Notes: generated by a model from the letters alone, not told the origin. Counted from the first letter of the stretch, positions 37,464 to 50,489 are shown. The stretch is 64,000 nt of DNA from Agrostemma githago (GCA_958450325.1 OY288259.1:57872987-57936986); one strand, 5' to 3'. Numbers and translations are program-made.

Positions 37464-39218
37464 TTATATTGCCTGCGTTTGTAGGTGGTGGGCAGGGATG
37501 AAGGTGCCATGGAAACCGTAGGGAACGCGGGAAGGGAGGGAGACGGTGGCGACCGTCTCCATTGTTTCTGCATTCACTATCTGCAGCTCCGACGTCCAGT
37601 TCTGTTCGTCGTGTACGAACGCAAGTATGTAACCGTCGTCTTCTGAGTTTTGCTCGTCTTTGGGTAAAAACAGAGGCTCACCCCCGAATTTCTCGTCACC
37701 GTAAATGCATTTTGTTACTTCGCCGGTAAATAAATCGACTTTCCCGAAACCTGACACCTTCGGCCACGGTTCAGCGATGGCGAGGTACGCGTACCGGGTT
37801 TTTCTACCTAACATGTTCCGGTTCACCATCCCGGCTTCTAAATTCATCTGGTCTGACTCGGATAGGATTTCGCGGCGGGTGGATTTGCCGGTTTTCCGGT
37901 TTAGTCTGATTTCGGAGAGGACGCTGGTTAGATTCTCGTCGCACTCGTTGAAGATTGAATCAGCCGGGGTCATACACGAACCGATGACAACTATTTCGTC
38001 GGTTTCCGGCTCTTCCCACGCGTTCCATAGATGAAAGCAGAAGCAATCAGGAACCTCAATCCACTGCATATCCGCCGCGTCGACGGCGTACTTGGGCAAA
38101 ATCCCGAACCGGGACACTTTTTCCTTGTCGTAAACCACCGGTGAACCGCCCTTGATCATCTCCTGAAGCTTGAACACCACCTGACTATCCGGAATGATGA
38201 CGCAATTCTCGGTGATTGCGAAATCATGCATCATCGTCGCGGTGTCGAGGTTGATGTCGACGTCAGGGGATTTCCTCCCGGTCTGTCCGTCGAACCGGAA
38301 GTACTTCAAGTATGGCTTCTTGATGACGTCATAGCTCAACGCGAAAAGCTCACCGGTTACCGGGTCGACTTTGGGGTGGGCAATCATGGTGGAGCTAAGC
38401 TGGCCGTCGAAATCATACCTGCCCGCGGTCTCAAGGTCACCGGAGGCAGTAACCCTCACGTGATAGGGAATGTCGTCCTCGGACATGGCGAGGAGGCGGT
38501 TGTTGAAGTAAACAACTCCGGCGTTGGCGACGCCAATGCCGTTAGAGTGGTCCAAAAGGCCGAGAAGTGATCGCGTGTAGAACAATGCGAGTCGGCCGAT
38601 GCCGGAGTGTCCGTGAAGCTCGCCGACCGCCTTGGGGAAAATGGGCCGACCCAACGCCCGCTCCTGAACCAAGCGGTTGGTCTCCGTGAACCGGCAGGCG
38701 TAGCTCGCCGAGCCGTCCGGTTGGAAATTAACGGTGTGAATCATACCGTCACCGTCGAACAAGTGATGTCCGCCGTTAGGCTGGTAAAGCGGGTTAGCCC
38801 CGTTACGGACGTAAGCGCCCTTGATACACTCAGGGATGACCCCGGTGACGTGGAGGTTGTGTTTGATTGGGTGTTCGGGTACGGGGGCGAAATTACCGGC
38901 GATTTGAACAGCCGGGTCGGATGTTTTGGGGAGAGGAGTCTTAGTCTCCCAGGTGTTTAAGGCGTGCTCAACGACGTCCAAGGCGGCCGCAGCCGCCTTC
39001 TGTATGGGGTTCCAAATCCCCCTTTGATTGAATTTAGAGGCACTAGCCTGTTTTGTAGAAATGGCAATGCTCTGTTTTTGTGTAGAAGTGGAGGTGGAGG
39101 TGGAAGGGAGTGTGGGTAGATGGAGTGAAGAATGTATGGGTCGGGCTTTATTCGACCCGAAATCCAACAACGATTTAGTACTAGTATTACTAGTTGGTGT
39201 TATTCCTGCATACGCCAT
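37464..39218 (-). CDS. NCED: 9-cis-epoxycarotenoid dioxygenase, plastid (ABA synthesis)
   Basis: The 584-residue intronless protein cleaves 9-cis-violaxanthin or 9'-cis-neoxanthin to xanthoxin, the committed step of abscisic acid synthesis. Residues 1 to about 60 are Ser/Thr-rich with few acidic residues, as expected of a chloroplast transit peptide. Residues 70-90 form the amphipathic helix typical of NCEDs. The carotenoid-oxygenase beta-propeller fills about 105-580. Four iron-ligand histidines are present: H281 (HPKVDP), H331 (MMHDFAIT), H396 (FHLWNAWEE) and H570 (GFHGTFIP), spaced as in maize VP14. Length fits the family (about 580-610) and lack of introns is usual for NCEDs. The start is the first ATG, and the transit peptide supports it. 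The reading frame is intact. It is GC-richer than its surroundings. Assignment to one NCED paralogue needs a tree. Confidence 0.97.
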   Translation of the reverse strand: MAYAGITPTSNTSTKSLLDFGSNKARPIHSSLHLPTLPSTSTSTSTQKQSIAISTKQASASKFNQRGIWNPIQKAAAAALDVVEHALNTWETKTPLPKTSDPAVQIAGNFAPVPEHPIKHNLHVTGVIPECIKGAYVRNGANPLYQPNGGHHLFDGDGMIHTVNFQPDGSASYACRFTETNRLVQERALGRPIFPKAVGELHGHSGIGRLALFYTRSLLGLLDHSNGIGVANAGVVYFNNRLLAMSEDDIPYHVRVTASGDLETAGRYDFDGQLSSTMIAHPKVDPVTGELFALSYDVIKKPYLKYFRFDGQTGRKSPDVDINLDTATMMHDFAITENCVIIPDSQVVFKLQEMIKGGSPVVYDKEKVSRFGILPKYAVDAADMQWIEVPDCFCFHLWNAWEEPETDEIVVIGSCMTPADSIFNECDENLTSVLSEIRLNRKTGKSTRREILSESDQMNLEAGMVNRNMLGRKTRYAYLAIAEPWPKVSGFGKVDLFTGEVTKCIYGDEKFGGEPLFLPKDEQNSEDDGYILAFVHDEQNWTSELQIVNAETMETVATVSLPSRVPYGFHGTFIPAHHLQTQAI

Positions 39219-39345
39219 TTTGATTGATTTGAATTGCTTTTAATTCGAACTCTGTTAGAGAGATGGTGAGGGAGAGGGAGAGGGAGAGGTGGGGGGTGGT
39301 GGTGGTGGTGGTGGTGTGAGTTAGAGAGGGAAGGGAAAGGGGAGG
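39219..39345 (-). other. Probable 5' UTR of NCED with CT- and CACC-rich tract
   Basis: On the plus strand (GAGAGG)n and (GGT)n runs cover 39262-39318, which is a CT-rich leader on the sense strand, common in plant 5' UTRs. Confidence 0.55.
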
Positions 39346-39356
39346 AAGAGGGGAGA

Positions 39357-39363
39357 ATATATA
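39357..39363 (-). promoter_or_regulatory. TATA box of NCED
   Basis: CCTATATATTC on the minus strand, about 140 nt before the ATG. It would place the transcription start near 39330. Confidence 0.65.
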
Positions 39364-39424
39364 GGAGGGTAGGAATGAAGAGAAAGGGGGGAGTGGGGTC
39401 CAAGGGAAGCATGTAAGGAGCGAC

Positions 39425-39430
39425 CACGTG
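39425..39430. promoter_or_regulatory. G-box / ABRE core (CACGTG) upstream of NCED
   Basis: ACCACGTGTTG lies about 65 bp upstream of the TATA box. CACGTG is bound by bZIP (ABF) and bHLH factors and is common in drought-responsive promoters; function here is inferred. Confidence 0.55.
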
Positions 39431-39985
39431 TTGTATAAGGTGGGGGTGGGGGGGAGTTTTGAATCATTTCAATTGAAAAATTCATTCTAGTTTTTTATAC
39501 TCACTCTCTATAATAATAAGTTTAAGCTGAGATGAGATTAGTGGGGGGATCGACTCCTTGGATTTTTGACACGACTCCCCTCTTTTTCTTCTTTTCTTTC
39601 TTTTTCACTATTATTTATTCATTCCCTTTTCACATTCTTCCCCTTTTCTATGGACTATTCCGCATACGGGTTTTTATCTTACTTTCTTCTATTCTTTACA
39701 GTTCTAACATTTATTTTTCTCACGAGGAATAAGATTGTCACTGTCCATAATGAATCTTACTAATAAAGTAAAACAATTCACCAACAAAAATATATATTCA
39801 TTATAGAAAATGTGACAATTTTAGTAAAACTACTCTTCTAAGAAAAATATGTTGCAAATTCAAAGAACCGGAATATTTATAGATTCTTACTCGTATTTGT
39901 TATGAAGATATCTGTGATAATAATATTGTGACGAATCAAGTATATATTTATGTTGACAAAAAAGACAAATATAGCGTTATACCTA
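39431..39985. other. NCED upstream region, no gene seen
   Basis: T/C-rich then AT-rich sequence. A 'GTGACGAATCAAG' dispersed word lies at about 39930. Confidence 0.5.
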
Positions 39986-39987
39986 TG

Positions 39988-40870
39988 TTCTTTTGGACTA
40001 AAGTTGGTTGAACTGAATTAAACTAAGGTGGAATGAAGTACTAAGACAAAATGAATCCCTAGAAATTTGATTGAACTGAACTGAGCTTGATGGGGTCGAA
40101 AACCCAAGTAGGCTATCCAACGATTCTGGACCCGGGTCGACTCCGCCTGAGGAGAAGGTTGAAGAGCCCTCTAGTGCTGAAGCTTCAGGCCAAACCATCC
40201 CAACCGACCCTCAGAAACCCGCCTACAGGGTACTCGAGGACCCTCATCGCAGCGTCGAGGCCCAGCCTTAGTCGCCCTAGCCGACCCCTAGCCCGCCCTA
40301 GTAAGGGACCCTCAGTCATTCCGACCTCGAAGGCATGCCTCAGGGTAGGCCCTCAAACCATCGCCTAGGGTAAGAGACATGTCTTATCAAGTCCTCTCTC
40401 TCATAGGAAAACCTATTAATATCCCTCTCATTAAGGGGTAATGCTTTTTCACTACCTGGATCTTTCTCTAAAAAATGTCACCTTACTCCTCACGAGTAAG
40501 TTTCCTTAAGTGCTCAAAAGGACTGACTTAGGTATCGAAGAGGGTCCCCTCGAATATCTCCGAAGTCCTGTTTGTCGCTTGTGCAGGCAGGATTGGCCCA
40601 TCCAACCAAGAAGGTCCACCAAGCAAGCTAGGAAGAAAGGAAGTAAGCACTTGAATCAAAAACAAACCCAAGTTCGACAAAAACCTCAAGATCTAAACCC
40701 GGTTTAGATCTGATTGTTTGGTATCCAAACAAAACTAAACTGAAGTAGCTAAACTGAACTTACCTGAACTGAAGTAGGCTGAACTGACCTAAACTACTGA
40801 AACAAAATGAGACTTCTGAAATTGAAGTGAACTGAACTAAATTGAAATAAACTCGAAAAAAAAGTTGAAA
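39988..40870. mobile_element. 'GAACTGAACTGA' TIR-family copy, split by an LTR-like fragment
   Basis: The left end TATGTTCTTTTGGACTAA matches other family ends (47393, 59251). Family-type words run to about 40085 and again from 40730 to 40870. The middle (40086-40710) is GC-richer foreign DNA. Confidence 0.5.
40086..40710 (+). mobile_element. Probable decayed LTR-retrotransposon fragment
   Basis: Composition and layout resemble part of a Gypsy-type LTR: a CTATTAATATCCC TATA-like site near 40408, then CTCTCATTAAGGGGTAATG and CTGACTTAGGTATCGAAGAG. No second copy, purine tract or primer site is visible, so the call rests on style alone. The short frames (40087-40368, 40510-40707) lack domains. 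Confidence 0.4.
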
Positions 40871-41363
40871 AGAATACAGCCTAACTATGTAACTGTGTTG
40901 TACACTAATTTTACTAAACTTTACGGAGTAACCATTATAAACTTAAAGGCGGAAGTCTAAAACATACGGAATAAAATTTTACTAAAAATTAAATGAATAA
41001 TTTGATAATTTATGTTACAGTACATTATATTTTTAGCATAATTATCACGGAGTACAATTTGTACCAAGATTTTAATATATACTCCGTACGACTTAATACG
41101 AGTAGTTAATAATACTCCGTAGTACACTACTACTCAGTAAAGTTTAACAATTAATTTGGTCATCCAATAAATATGCCTAGGTTCCACAATAATACCAGCC
41201 ATACCCAATCACACATCCACGGGGATTTACTTTTCGTGATCACTTTCCTAAGCATCTTTGTAAATACGTTTCTTCGGCTAAATTGAAGTGAAAACTCCGT
41301 ATAAGTTTAGGCAATAATTATGTAGTCACGTTTTACTCATTTCTTTTCACCAACGTCAATTAT
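40871..41363. other. Intergenic, dense in ACTCCGTA motifs
   Basis: No gene. Four full copies of ACTCCGTA or its complement, and one near-match, lie within 400 bp. Confidence 0.55.
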
Positions 41364-41568
41364 TACTTCCTCTATCTCAATAGTTAGTTTATTTTGCTTT
41401 ATGAATAAAGATTAAGATGGTAAAGTTACTGAGGGAAGATTTATCGTTATTTTTATTAAAAAGTAAAAAGTTGAGGTTTAAAACTTACCATAAAAGAAAT
41501 TGTAAATTATTGACTGACACCAAATAAAGAAAAGTGTAAATTATTGACTGGAACGGAAGGAATATAAT
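41364..41568. mobile_element. Decayed Stowaway-like MITE
   Basis: CTTCCTCTATCTCAATAG at the left and the inverted right end ATTCCTTCCGTTCCAGTCAA match imperfectly. No clear duplication. Confidence 0.45.
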
Positions 41569-42748
41569 TTTTTTTAATAAAACAAAAATATATAGATTGA
41601 CCAAACTCGCTTATTTATTTTCTGTTCAAACCCGCTTATTTAGCGGATCAAACAAATTGACCCGTATTTGATCAAATCTATATATTCCGTATATCTTTAG
41701 AGATATACCTTGGTGGTGGTTAATAGATAAAGTATGTGCATGTACAACATACTCGAAAGCTTTAATTGGAGAAGAATGAAGTTGTGCACGTAATCCATAC
41801 GTTTCATTCAATTGTTTATCTTTGATTAAAATATTCGTCAAAATGATTATAAAAGACAAACAATTGAATGAAATAGATGGGGTATTACATTGGAATGTCT
41901 ATCCTTTGGATCATCCGATCCATACCTAAACTAGTAACTCCACTTCGCAGAAATGCAGCATATACTTCTTATCTTCTGACAAAAATGTGAGATTCCTCTT
42001 GTTATGGAAAACATAACAAAGCAACGATAACGTATGCTGTTGGTAACCTCCAAAAAGTTAGTTTTCTTTCCTGCAGATTATTCATTGCATTATTAAAACA
42101 TCTAAATAATTCCTTCATTTAGTTAGATAAAGATCAAATATTGTTTCTAAGAAATAGTAATGCTTTTGTCTCTCTTTCTACCTAAATCAGTACTTAAAAT
42201 ACTTGACTTGTTATAATAATATGACGAATATCTCCATCACAAATAATGTGACCTTACACGACTTGTATAAAATGATTGTCTATCAAAATTACTATACACA
42301 TTGTGGAAAGATTATATTCTTTCAGGGTGAACGAAGTTGAACTGAATTTAAATAAATTAGTTTAATGTAACTTAACTTGATCTAATGGGAATAAACAAAA
42401 TTTGATCTAAGCACATTGAAATGACTACGACAAATTAAAATAAATGAGGCCAAACTTATTTTAACTATACGAAATAAAAATGAACATTATATATTTGACC
42501 GAAACTGTAAAAAGTTTGGAGAGAAGAGGATCGTCAAAATGTACCATCTTCATGGTAACCTAATCCAAGCCAATTTATGAAACTATTGTTATGACGAGTC
42601 AAATATTGATTTATACATGAAAAAGATAAGTATTTACCAAACATAGACATACATTCTTATTTCATTATTTATGCAGAAGATTTTGTGGACATACTCGTAT
42701 CATTTATGAAAGGGGGGTGAACGAAAGTGAGGCCAATAAATCATTTGG

Positions 42749-42802
<54 letters not shown>

Positions 42803-43679
42803 GAGTATAAATTAAATAATGCAAATTGATGGAGCACATCTGTACAGTCTACTCTAATGCATGTCGCTGCATTGGAGGCCATACATACTCTTGAAACACA
42901 CTTAGCTTGAGTAATATTTAATCTTCACAAATTGGCATATGTGGCACATCAACATAATATACTAACAGATGACCTAAACTACGCATATATTGCATCGCTC
43001 AAACAAACCATACTGTTAGTTAGATGGTTAGGTATAATAAGCCAACATGCATAATGCTGCTTAATAGTGTATCTAAATCTTATACTTACTTTTACCGCTT
43101 AGCTTTTACATAATTATTAGATTAACGGAAATGATAAATATAGTATAGGAAACTGAAGGAGGAAACTAATACTTAATATACTTATTAATTGCATTGATTT
43201 ATACTTGCATATAATTCAATCATCAATTTCTAAGTAAATATCATATCAATAGAGTATTGAATGATTAAATGTAACTCTAAGAACATTATTTAACCTGGCA
43301 TAAATTATGAAAATGACGAGAAGTTGAGTAATTGATCGAAAAATAAATAAAAAGGATTTAGTTTCATGTATTGGCAAAATTAAGGTGTCTAATTGCCTCA
43401 ATCAAAAGTTAAGGAGCTTGATTTCACAATTGAGTAAAAAAGAGGGGTTCAATCACTACCCTCCCGTATATGGAGTATAAACTTTAATAAAAAAGTAATA
43501 CTCACTCATTTCCATTTACAAAATAAAATAAAATAATAAGAATAATAAAAATGGGTGCAATGATTTAATGTGAAGAGTGAAATAAATCCAATGAAATGAA
43601 ATAATTTAAAAATCAAGTGTGATTGAAGGATGTCTATCTGGCCAAATCTCATACGAACTAACATAGATTTTGTAGTTCA

Positions 43680-43710
<31 letters not shown>

Positions 43711-44368
43711 GTGGAAGGTCATAGAAGTATGAAACATTGCTTAATATAATGCATGTTAACTTGGATCCATCCATATCGTAACGGTAACCGAATATTCTCT
43801 TCGGCTAACCAACGTTTTGCCCTTATTATCCCTAGTCGAGTCTCCCTTATAACAAATATATATACGTCATATATAAATTATTTATGATTCAGATAATGAA
43901 ATAATACAATGTGATTGGATATAAGACAAATCTAAAGAGTAGAAAATTATACCCAATTAAATATTATTGAATATTTAGATTATAACGGATATATATATAT
44001 ATATTCTCAATACAAACAAGAATTTGATTCACCTTTATTCTCTACATTAAATACAGTATTGATTAGTGAATGCATTAATTGGACTTCAAGAATCAATCAC
44101 CTCTCTACCTAGGCTCTAGCTAGCTAGGGTTTCTTCTCACTTTATTAATTTTGTTAATTTATGAGGGTCATTTATCCTTTATTTAATTGTCCCCTTTCTA
44201 TAATACGAGATATTTTTTCTAAAATAAATATGAACTATAATAATTTGATCTTTTGAATTATACCGATAATATTGAGTAGGTTTACTAAAGTGCCTAACAT
44301 GAAAATTGGAAATTAAATAACTTCATCTTCTTATTATGTGAGCTAGGTCTCTCGAGTTGATGTTAATT
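41569..44368. other. Intergenic, no gene seen
   Basis: AT-rich. (AAT)n microsatellites lie at 42750-42803 and 43677-43711. A 'GAACTGAA' family stretch lies at about 42325-42440. No gene-like frame. Confidence 0.6.
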
Positions 44369-44369
44369 A

Positions 44370-45145
44370 GGGGCCGTTTGGTTTGGGGTCTACAGGAAAG
44401 GGAAAAGGAATCAACTTGTTTCATTCCCTTTGTTGTAGTTTGTTTTACAAATTTTCCATTCCCTTTCCCCCCTTCCATTCCTCTCCAAAACCCCAAACTC
44501 CTCCATCTTCATTCCCCCACCCCCTAGGGTTTAGATTTCCATTCCTCATTACCCCACCATCACCATCCTACGTTACTCACCGTTAGATACTAGACCTAAT
44601 AAATTTTGATCCGATCATAAACTCGACCTACTCACTTTAGAGACTTAAAATATTTGACATGCGACCCGTTTGACCCGAACCTGAAATAACCCATTAATTT
44701 AGGATTGAGACCTGAACCATTAATATATTATATTTGAAATAATAATTAAAAAGTTATTATTTAACATGTTTGAAAAATTAATTCAAAAAAAGTTATATGA
44801 ATTATTATTTTTATATCATTTAGTAATAAAATGTTCATAAATACTTCATAATATTATACGGAGTACTTCGTAAGCTCGCATATATATATTTTTTTAACAT
44901 TTTTATTTTCAACAAGTATTTGATTAATATAATAATATTATGAATACTCAACATGAATAATATGAAGAAGAAAAAGTTAATTTTTTTATTGATAAAAAGT
45001 GAGGCGTCTGAAATTGATTTATTTCTCATTCTCTTACATTTCGTAAACAAACAACTAACAATATCAAAGGGTAACCTTTTCCTTTCCTTCTTATTCCCTT
45101 TGTTGATTTCATTCCCTTAGCCTTTCACCAACCAAACGCCCCCTT
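44370..45145. mobile_element. hAT-like MITE carrying foreign inserts
   Basis: The left end GGGGCCGTTTGGTTTGG and the inverted right end GGGGGCGTTTGGTTGG are typical of plant hAT MITEs. T/C-rich CATTCCC words follow at both ends. The centre (44595-44705) resembles the 'GACCCG' repeat, and then comes an AT-rich stretch. About 776 bp, no transposase. Confidence 0.6.
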
Positions 45146-46532
45146 ACTCCATTAGCCTAAATTAATTAAGAAAGACGTGTAACATGTCTCTAAACACTTC
45201 TTATAAATGACAAATTGAAGTTTGCTCGTGGTTAGTGGATATGCTCCCTCGTATTATATGCTGAAACTTCACAAAATTGAAGACCGTCAGGATTCATATC
45301 CGTTACGTTTGATTAACTAGCTCTAATACCATGGTATATGAATATTTGAACCGAAATTCAACCGACTTGCTTATTAGTGTACGTTAGTTGTCTAAGAAAC
45401 AGTTAACACGCTTACATGGTGAATAAATTGTTAATCATATTGGTAATACGTTTAGTAGGAAAATGACACTTGTGTTTATAGTAATTGCTTGGTAACACAC
45501 GCCATGATATGACATTCTTGTAAAGTAAACTTATATACTCCACTCGTCATATCGTATTATTCATCATTGTAGCAAGTCAATAAATAATCCCTAACCTTTT
45601 CACATTACGTACCTACGTCTACGTACGTGCCTTTCATTTTCTTCAATTAACGCGTTATATCACTTACATGTCATTCAAAATTCATACTAAAAATAATTAA
45701 ATATATTTGTGATCTAAATAGAGCGAAAGATCTATACTTTCAGTTGTAAGCATTTTTTTGTTGTTAATTGAACCTCCTTGCTCATCGAATTCTCTAATGT
45801 GTGTCTCAAATACGATTTTATGAATTTTTTTAATTGACTTATTAATATATGCATTTAAGGGCAAATGTTATAAAAACCGAAATAAATACATGGATGATCC
45901 ATTCTCATGGCATGCATGTTAGATTGTAAAATTGTTATCTTAATTTCTAATAAGAGATTATTTTGCAATCTTTCTATTTATTAATTTAAACGTTAGAAAA
46001 TTATACTCCCTACGTTTTATTTATCTTAACCGTTTATTCAACTAACTTCCCCATGTTAATATATGCTAACCTAGTCGCTACTCGCTACATTGACATATCT
46101 TTCCTCAAAAAAATTCCACATTGAGCTTTATGTTAGACGTTTAAGGAGACTTTTATACCATGTAATAGAAATCTTGGTGAAAAGAAGAAATTAAAGTAGC
46201 AAAAATAATAATAATAAAAAAAAAAAAGCGAAATAATATGAGGATTAATTCCTAAATTTCAAAGAAATGATGATTAAATTGAAATAATAAGTCAACTATA
46301 AAGCACTAAAGAAGTGAATTGAAGGTAGAATATAGTAGATGGAGCTGAGTGACTACACTGTACCTGTACCTGTACCCTCCCTGATCGAATTCGGACTTTG
46401 TGTTTTCATTCCACTACTTATTAATTAGGTCAACCAACTCAATATAAAGCACCAATGTGTATATATGCATGCATGCATCATGTATTATCCATCCATCCTG
46501 CTTTGCTTTGCTTTACATACACACATTTACGT
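45146..46532. other. Intergenic, no gene seen
   Basis: AT-rich. A lone Stowaway-like end (ACTCCCTACGTTTTATTTA) lies near 46007; I found no partner end. Confidence 0.55.
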
Positions 46533-46550
46533 AATTGGAGTAGTATTAGT

Positions 46551-46572
46551 TTTTTTTTTTTTTTTTGAAACG
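46551..46572 (-). mobile_element. Minimal retroposon: poly(T) plus six bases
   Basis: A T16 run plus GAAACG lies between AATTGGAG(TAG)TATTAGT (46533-46550) and AATTGGAGTATTAGT (46573-46587). This looks like a minus-strand retroposon truncated to its tail. The six bases resemble the tip of the LINE 3' end at 59967 (TTTTGAAAACG). Confidence 0.6.
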
Positions 46573-46587
46573 AATTGGAGTATTAGT

Positions 46588-47392
46588 TATGTACATTAGC
46601 AGAAGAAATGAGTGTTTGTTTAATTTATTGAAAAGATTACAGATTAATTACCAATTTTAGATTCGAATTCAGAATTTTATGATATGCATAATTGTTAGGG
46701 CAGATTTTAAGAGTACTCCGTATATTAGATTTATATTATAATCCTAATGTTGATTTCATATTAGGAGAAAAATCTTCCACTCATTTACTAATTCATCTAA
46801 TAATTCACTAATAATTACTACGTCAAATTTGCGTTTTCAAAGATTTTGGTTTTTTATGACTGATATATCCATTATAAAGACAAACATCTGATACGTGATA
46901 CGTCTAAGTATTTAGATTTTGTTTTATCAATTTACCTGAGTGTTATTGAAACCGTCAGATATTTATCATGAACATATTGAAGATATTTTGTTCTCATTAA
47001 CCAGGAGGTGAGGTCCCAATACCCATGTTAAAAGGTTGAGTCTAATGATTGCCAAGTTGGCTATAAATATAATTAAGTGTATATATATATATATATATAT
47101 ATATACTCTTTGTAGTAGAATAATTTAATTTAATTAAACATAATCTACAAATTAATTAATTAATTGTACTTTATGCTGTCTCATGTTTGGCCTTTTAGAC
47201 TGATGAATTATAGGAACATCCCAAATTATGATTATTGGATGCAACATGAGTATTAATTAATTAATTAAATTATATATGAGCTCTGCCGTCGTCGGCTGTT
47301 TCATGTGGACTCTATATACTTCAATTATCTACTTGCATTGTATGATCAAATAAGTCGCATGATGGATGGATGCTAATCATGATTCTCATAGC
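46588..47392. other. Intergenic, no gene seen
   Basis: AT-rich; (AT)n at 47081-47105. Confidence 0.6.
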
Positions 47393-47629
47393 AGATGTCA
47401 CGTTCTTTTCAAAAAAAAAAAAAAAAAAAAAATCAGCTCATCTCTATTCAGTTTAGTCTACTCCAATTCAGTTTAATTCAACCTAAGAGATTCATATTGT
47501 CTTTGTACTTTAGCCGACTTCAATTCATTTCAGCTCAGTTTATTTTGTCTCAGTTACTCCAGCCAACTTCAGATCAGTTGAAGACAGTTCAATTCAACTC
47601 GATCACTTCAATCCAAAAGAACACGACAT
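47393..47629. mobile_element. 'GAACTGAACTGA' TIR-family element with an A-run
   Basis: The ends are GTCACGTTCTTTTC and, inverted, GTCGTGTTCTTTTGG. The body is rich in CAGTTTAATTCAA words. A 22-base A-run follows the left end at about 47408. Confidence 0.55.
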
Positions 47630-49908
47630 AACTAACTACCCTGTATTAATGAGTGGAGTTAAATTTGAAGAAAATAAACCAAGGATGTGGGAGAAATAAG
47701 AGGCAAAGAAAATGCAAGTTGGTACTCGTATAAATTGTAAGTATAGGGTAGTTGCATGGCCCCATATTGCAGGCATTGCAATTCATGAATCACATCACAT
47801 GGAAAACATTACTCATTACAATGCTCATGGCTCATGCATGCAACAATGCAACATACATTGCCCATCTTGTTTCTCATCTGTAGACGACGACGACCTACCA
47901 TGGACCAAACACCCAACTGTATTGTACCCATTGTGCTCCAAACATAAAACGTACCATGTTTCTTTCGTTCTAGTCACTAATTTACACTTTCCTTATACAA
48001 ATTTAGCATATCAATCAATAATTTATGTTTCTTACTTATTCTTTGCGTACGTCAACAATCTGTTGTCCTCGATGTAATGCATTGGTAGTGTTCCATGGTA
48101 AAAATGAACTGATATGCAAGGAAGATAATAATTAAAGGCACATGGAAGATGAGAGGGACATATATAGAGTCCACTAGAAATTGGGAGCAAGTGGGTAATA
48201 GGGAGATTAACTTTGTTCCAATAACCGTCCATGCACTCTTAGACACCTATTTCCATATTACAAACACATCAAGGGTCCCTATTCTCTATCTCAATTTCTC
48301 AATCTTCAACTATATAGTCATATAGAAATAGAAGAAAAAAAAATATGTATATGTTTATTCCTTGTAAATTTACGAAAGATTACTTATTACGTACTCTATA
48401 TATCATATTTGTATATTAAGTTAAGATTGTCTCACTCATGATAGGTCAGATCAACGAACACTTCGACCCCATTAAATTCATTATATCTCGGTTAGTTCAA
48501 CTTACTTTATAGATAACACTTCCGCACTTCAAAACTCAAATAAGTTCGGCTCAATTAAACATCAAAGCTATGAATGAGGGAGGGTGAAGACAGATGGAGT
48601 ATAATGTAAACAGCAAGCGAACACAAAAGTAGGTAAGGAGAATTCTCATCATTTTTCTAAGAAAATGGAAGGTCCATCGCTCCATTTCATTTTAACCGTC
48701 AAAATCTCTTCAGAGGATGAGATCTAACGATCAAGGTTTACCATTTATGAAAATTAATATAGTTAGTAATAAAAAGAAAAGTACTCTATAGTAAAGAAAG
48801 GAGTACAAATAACCGAGACAGAGGAAGTCGTTGTCGAAGGAGAAAGAGGTTAGGATAATAGAAGAGATAGTGGAAACATCTCCACATTATTGGGGGCATG
48901 GAATAGGAAGAGGGATATATATAATTGGAGGGGTTGAGCTTGACCATATGGCAATGGGGCGGGGTGACTCACTCATCCATCACCTCAACTCAACTCAACT
49001 CAACTCAACTCAAACCGTTTTGATATGGTGGGCCTCCTTAATGGGCTTAATCTCTTTGTCGCTACTTTGCACCGGCCCTACACCTTCTAAATCCCTAAAC
49101 TATGCTCTTTCGGCCTCATCTTCATATTCGCCTTACACTTGTTCTTCTATCCGCTAAGTTCGATCTCTTGTAACGGGTATATTCGTTACAAGCGTATGAC
49201 ATACCGAGTAGTACTCACCTGATAGATATCGATAAGTCATTTCCTATTTCCTCTGCATTACGTTCTTTGTCCTATATATTACTTGATCAATCACAAGATT
49301 CCAATGAGAATTCGTGATTTTCTAATAGTCGTTTAATTTTCTCATTTTTTTTTTAAAGAAAACCTTTAATTTCACATCAATATTATGATTTATGCACATG
49401 TGTATTCCTTTTTCTTTTCATTTCCCATACCTTATCTATATAATACTTTAAATTCCCCACCAAAACTTTATAATCACCAACTTTTCAAGATGAGTGAAAT
49501 AACTTGAATAAAACATTTCCATAATAAAAAGGTAAGCAAATGATATAAACACTCTAAAATAAAGTAGACAAACAAATTTTCGAGACAAAAGGAGTATAGT
49601 TCTGACAATACATGATGTTTATATAATACTCCTAATGTTATAAAGAGTGTCTCACATTAAATAACTCATCGATTATTAAAGTAACAAGTTCTTTTCTCGT
49701 TTCTGAAATCTCTTATACAGAGTATACATTATACAAGTCCATTAGTAAGTTTTGAATACGTGAATAGACTGGTCGTCCATTTCTGGAGTTGTGTCTGAAA
49801 ATTAACATTGAGACTCTCGGATCTTTGCCTTGTGTTTCGTTCACTCTTAACTAAGGTTACATACAAACCATTCTTGTTAAGGTACAAGGAGTAGTAAGAA
49901 GCATAGTA
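47630..49908. other. Intergenic, no gene seen
   Basis: A (CTCAA)n microsatellite lies at 48983-49012. The open frames at 47712-48077 and 48831-49157 have no domain or codon bias that I can recognise. No exon-like structure found. Confidence 0.5.
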
Positions 49909-50134
49909 CTCCCTCATTTTTTATGTTTCTTCCCGTATTCCTTTTAGGGTCATTTTTTTTGTTTCTTCTCATTTCTACTCTTTTTTTTTTGTTCACCATA
50001 TTTTACCTTTTTGTTCTCATTGGATATAAATTAAATCATTTTATAAGACCCATCACTCATTACTATACAATTTTAACAACTTTTTTATTCTAAGTGCAAA
50101 AAGAAAGAGGAAGAAACTTAAAAAATAGAGGGAG
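49909..50134. mobile_element. Stowaway MITE
   Basis: CTCCCTCATTTTTTATGTTTC at the left and the inverted right end CTCCCTCTATTTTTTAAGTTTC, flanked by TA (49907-49908, 50135-50136). 226 bp. Confidence 0.85.
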
Positions 50135-50489
50135 TAACAAATTAGACTTGCAATAAGGAGAACACAAATTCTTGTTTGTAATGATGAACATATCCGTCAT
50201 AAATTTGTGACGGGTCAAGTATTACCCTTATGAGTGAACATCATGTGATTGTTGTTTAACTTGTTATAACATTGTATTCGTCACAAAAGAAAACCATGGT
50301 AATTAGGGGAAAAGATGCACTAAGTATTTAGTATTTAGATGACGATAATTGCTGATTATGCGGAAGATAATAGGGAACTTTATTGAGAGGATATAAAACA
50401 GAAAGGCGATTGGATATTTGGATTTCGTAAAAAAAAACACATGAAAGAGTTCAACGGCCAAAAACTGTCAGGGAACAGAAAACCTATGA

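Noticed and set aside
40087..40368. 93-codon Arg/Pro-rich frame
   Set aside because: Better explained as part of a decayed LTR-like fragment; no domain.
48831..49157. 108-codon frame as a small gene
   Set aside because: No recognisable domain, ends in the CTCAA microsatellite and later low-complexity sequence; no promoter or splice pattern.
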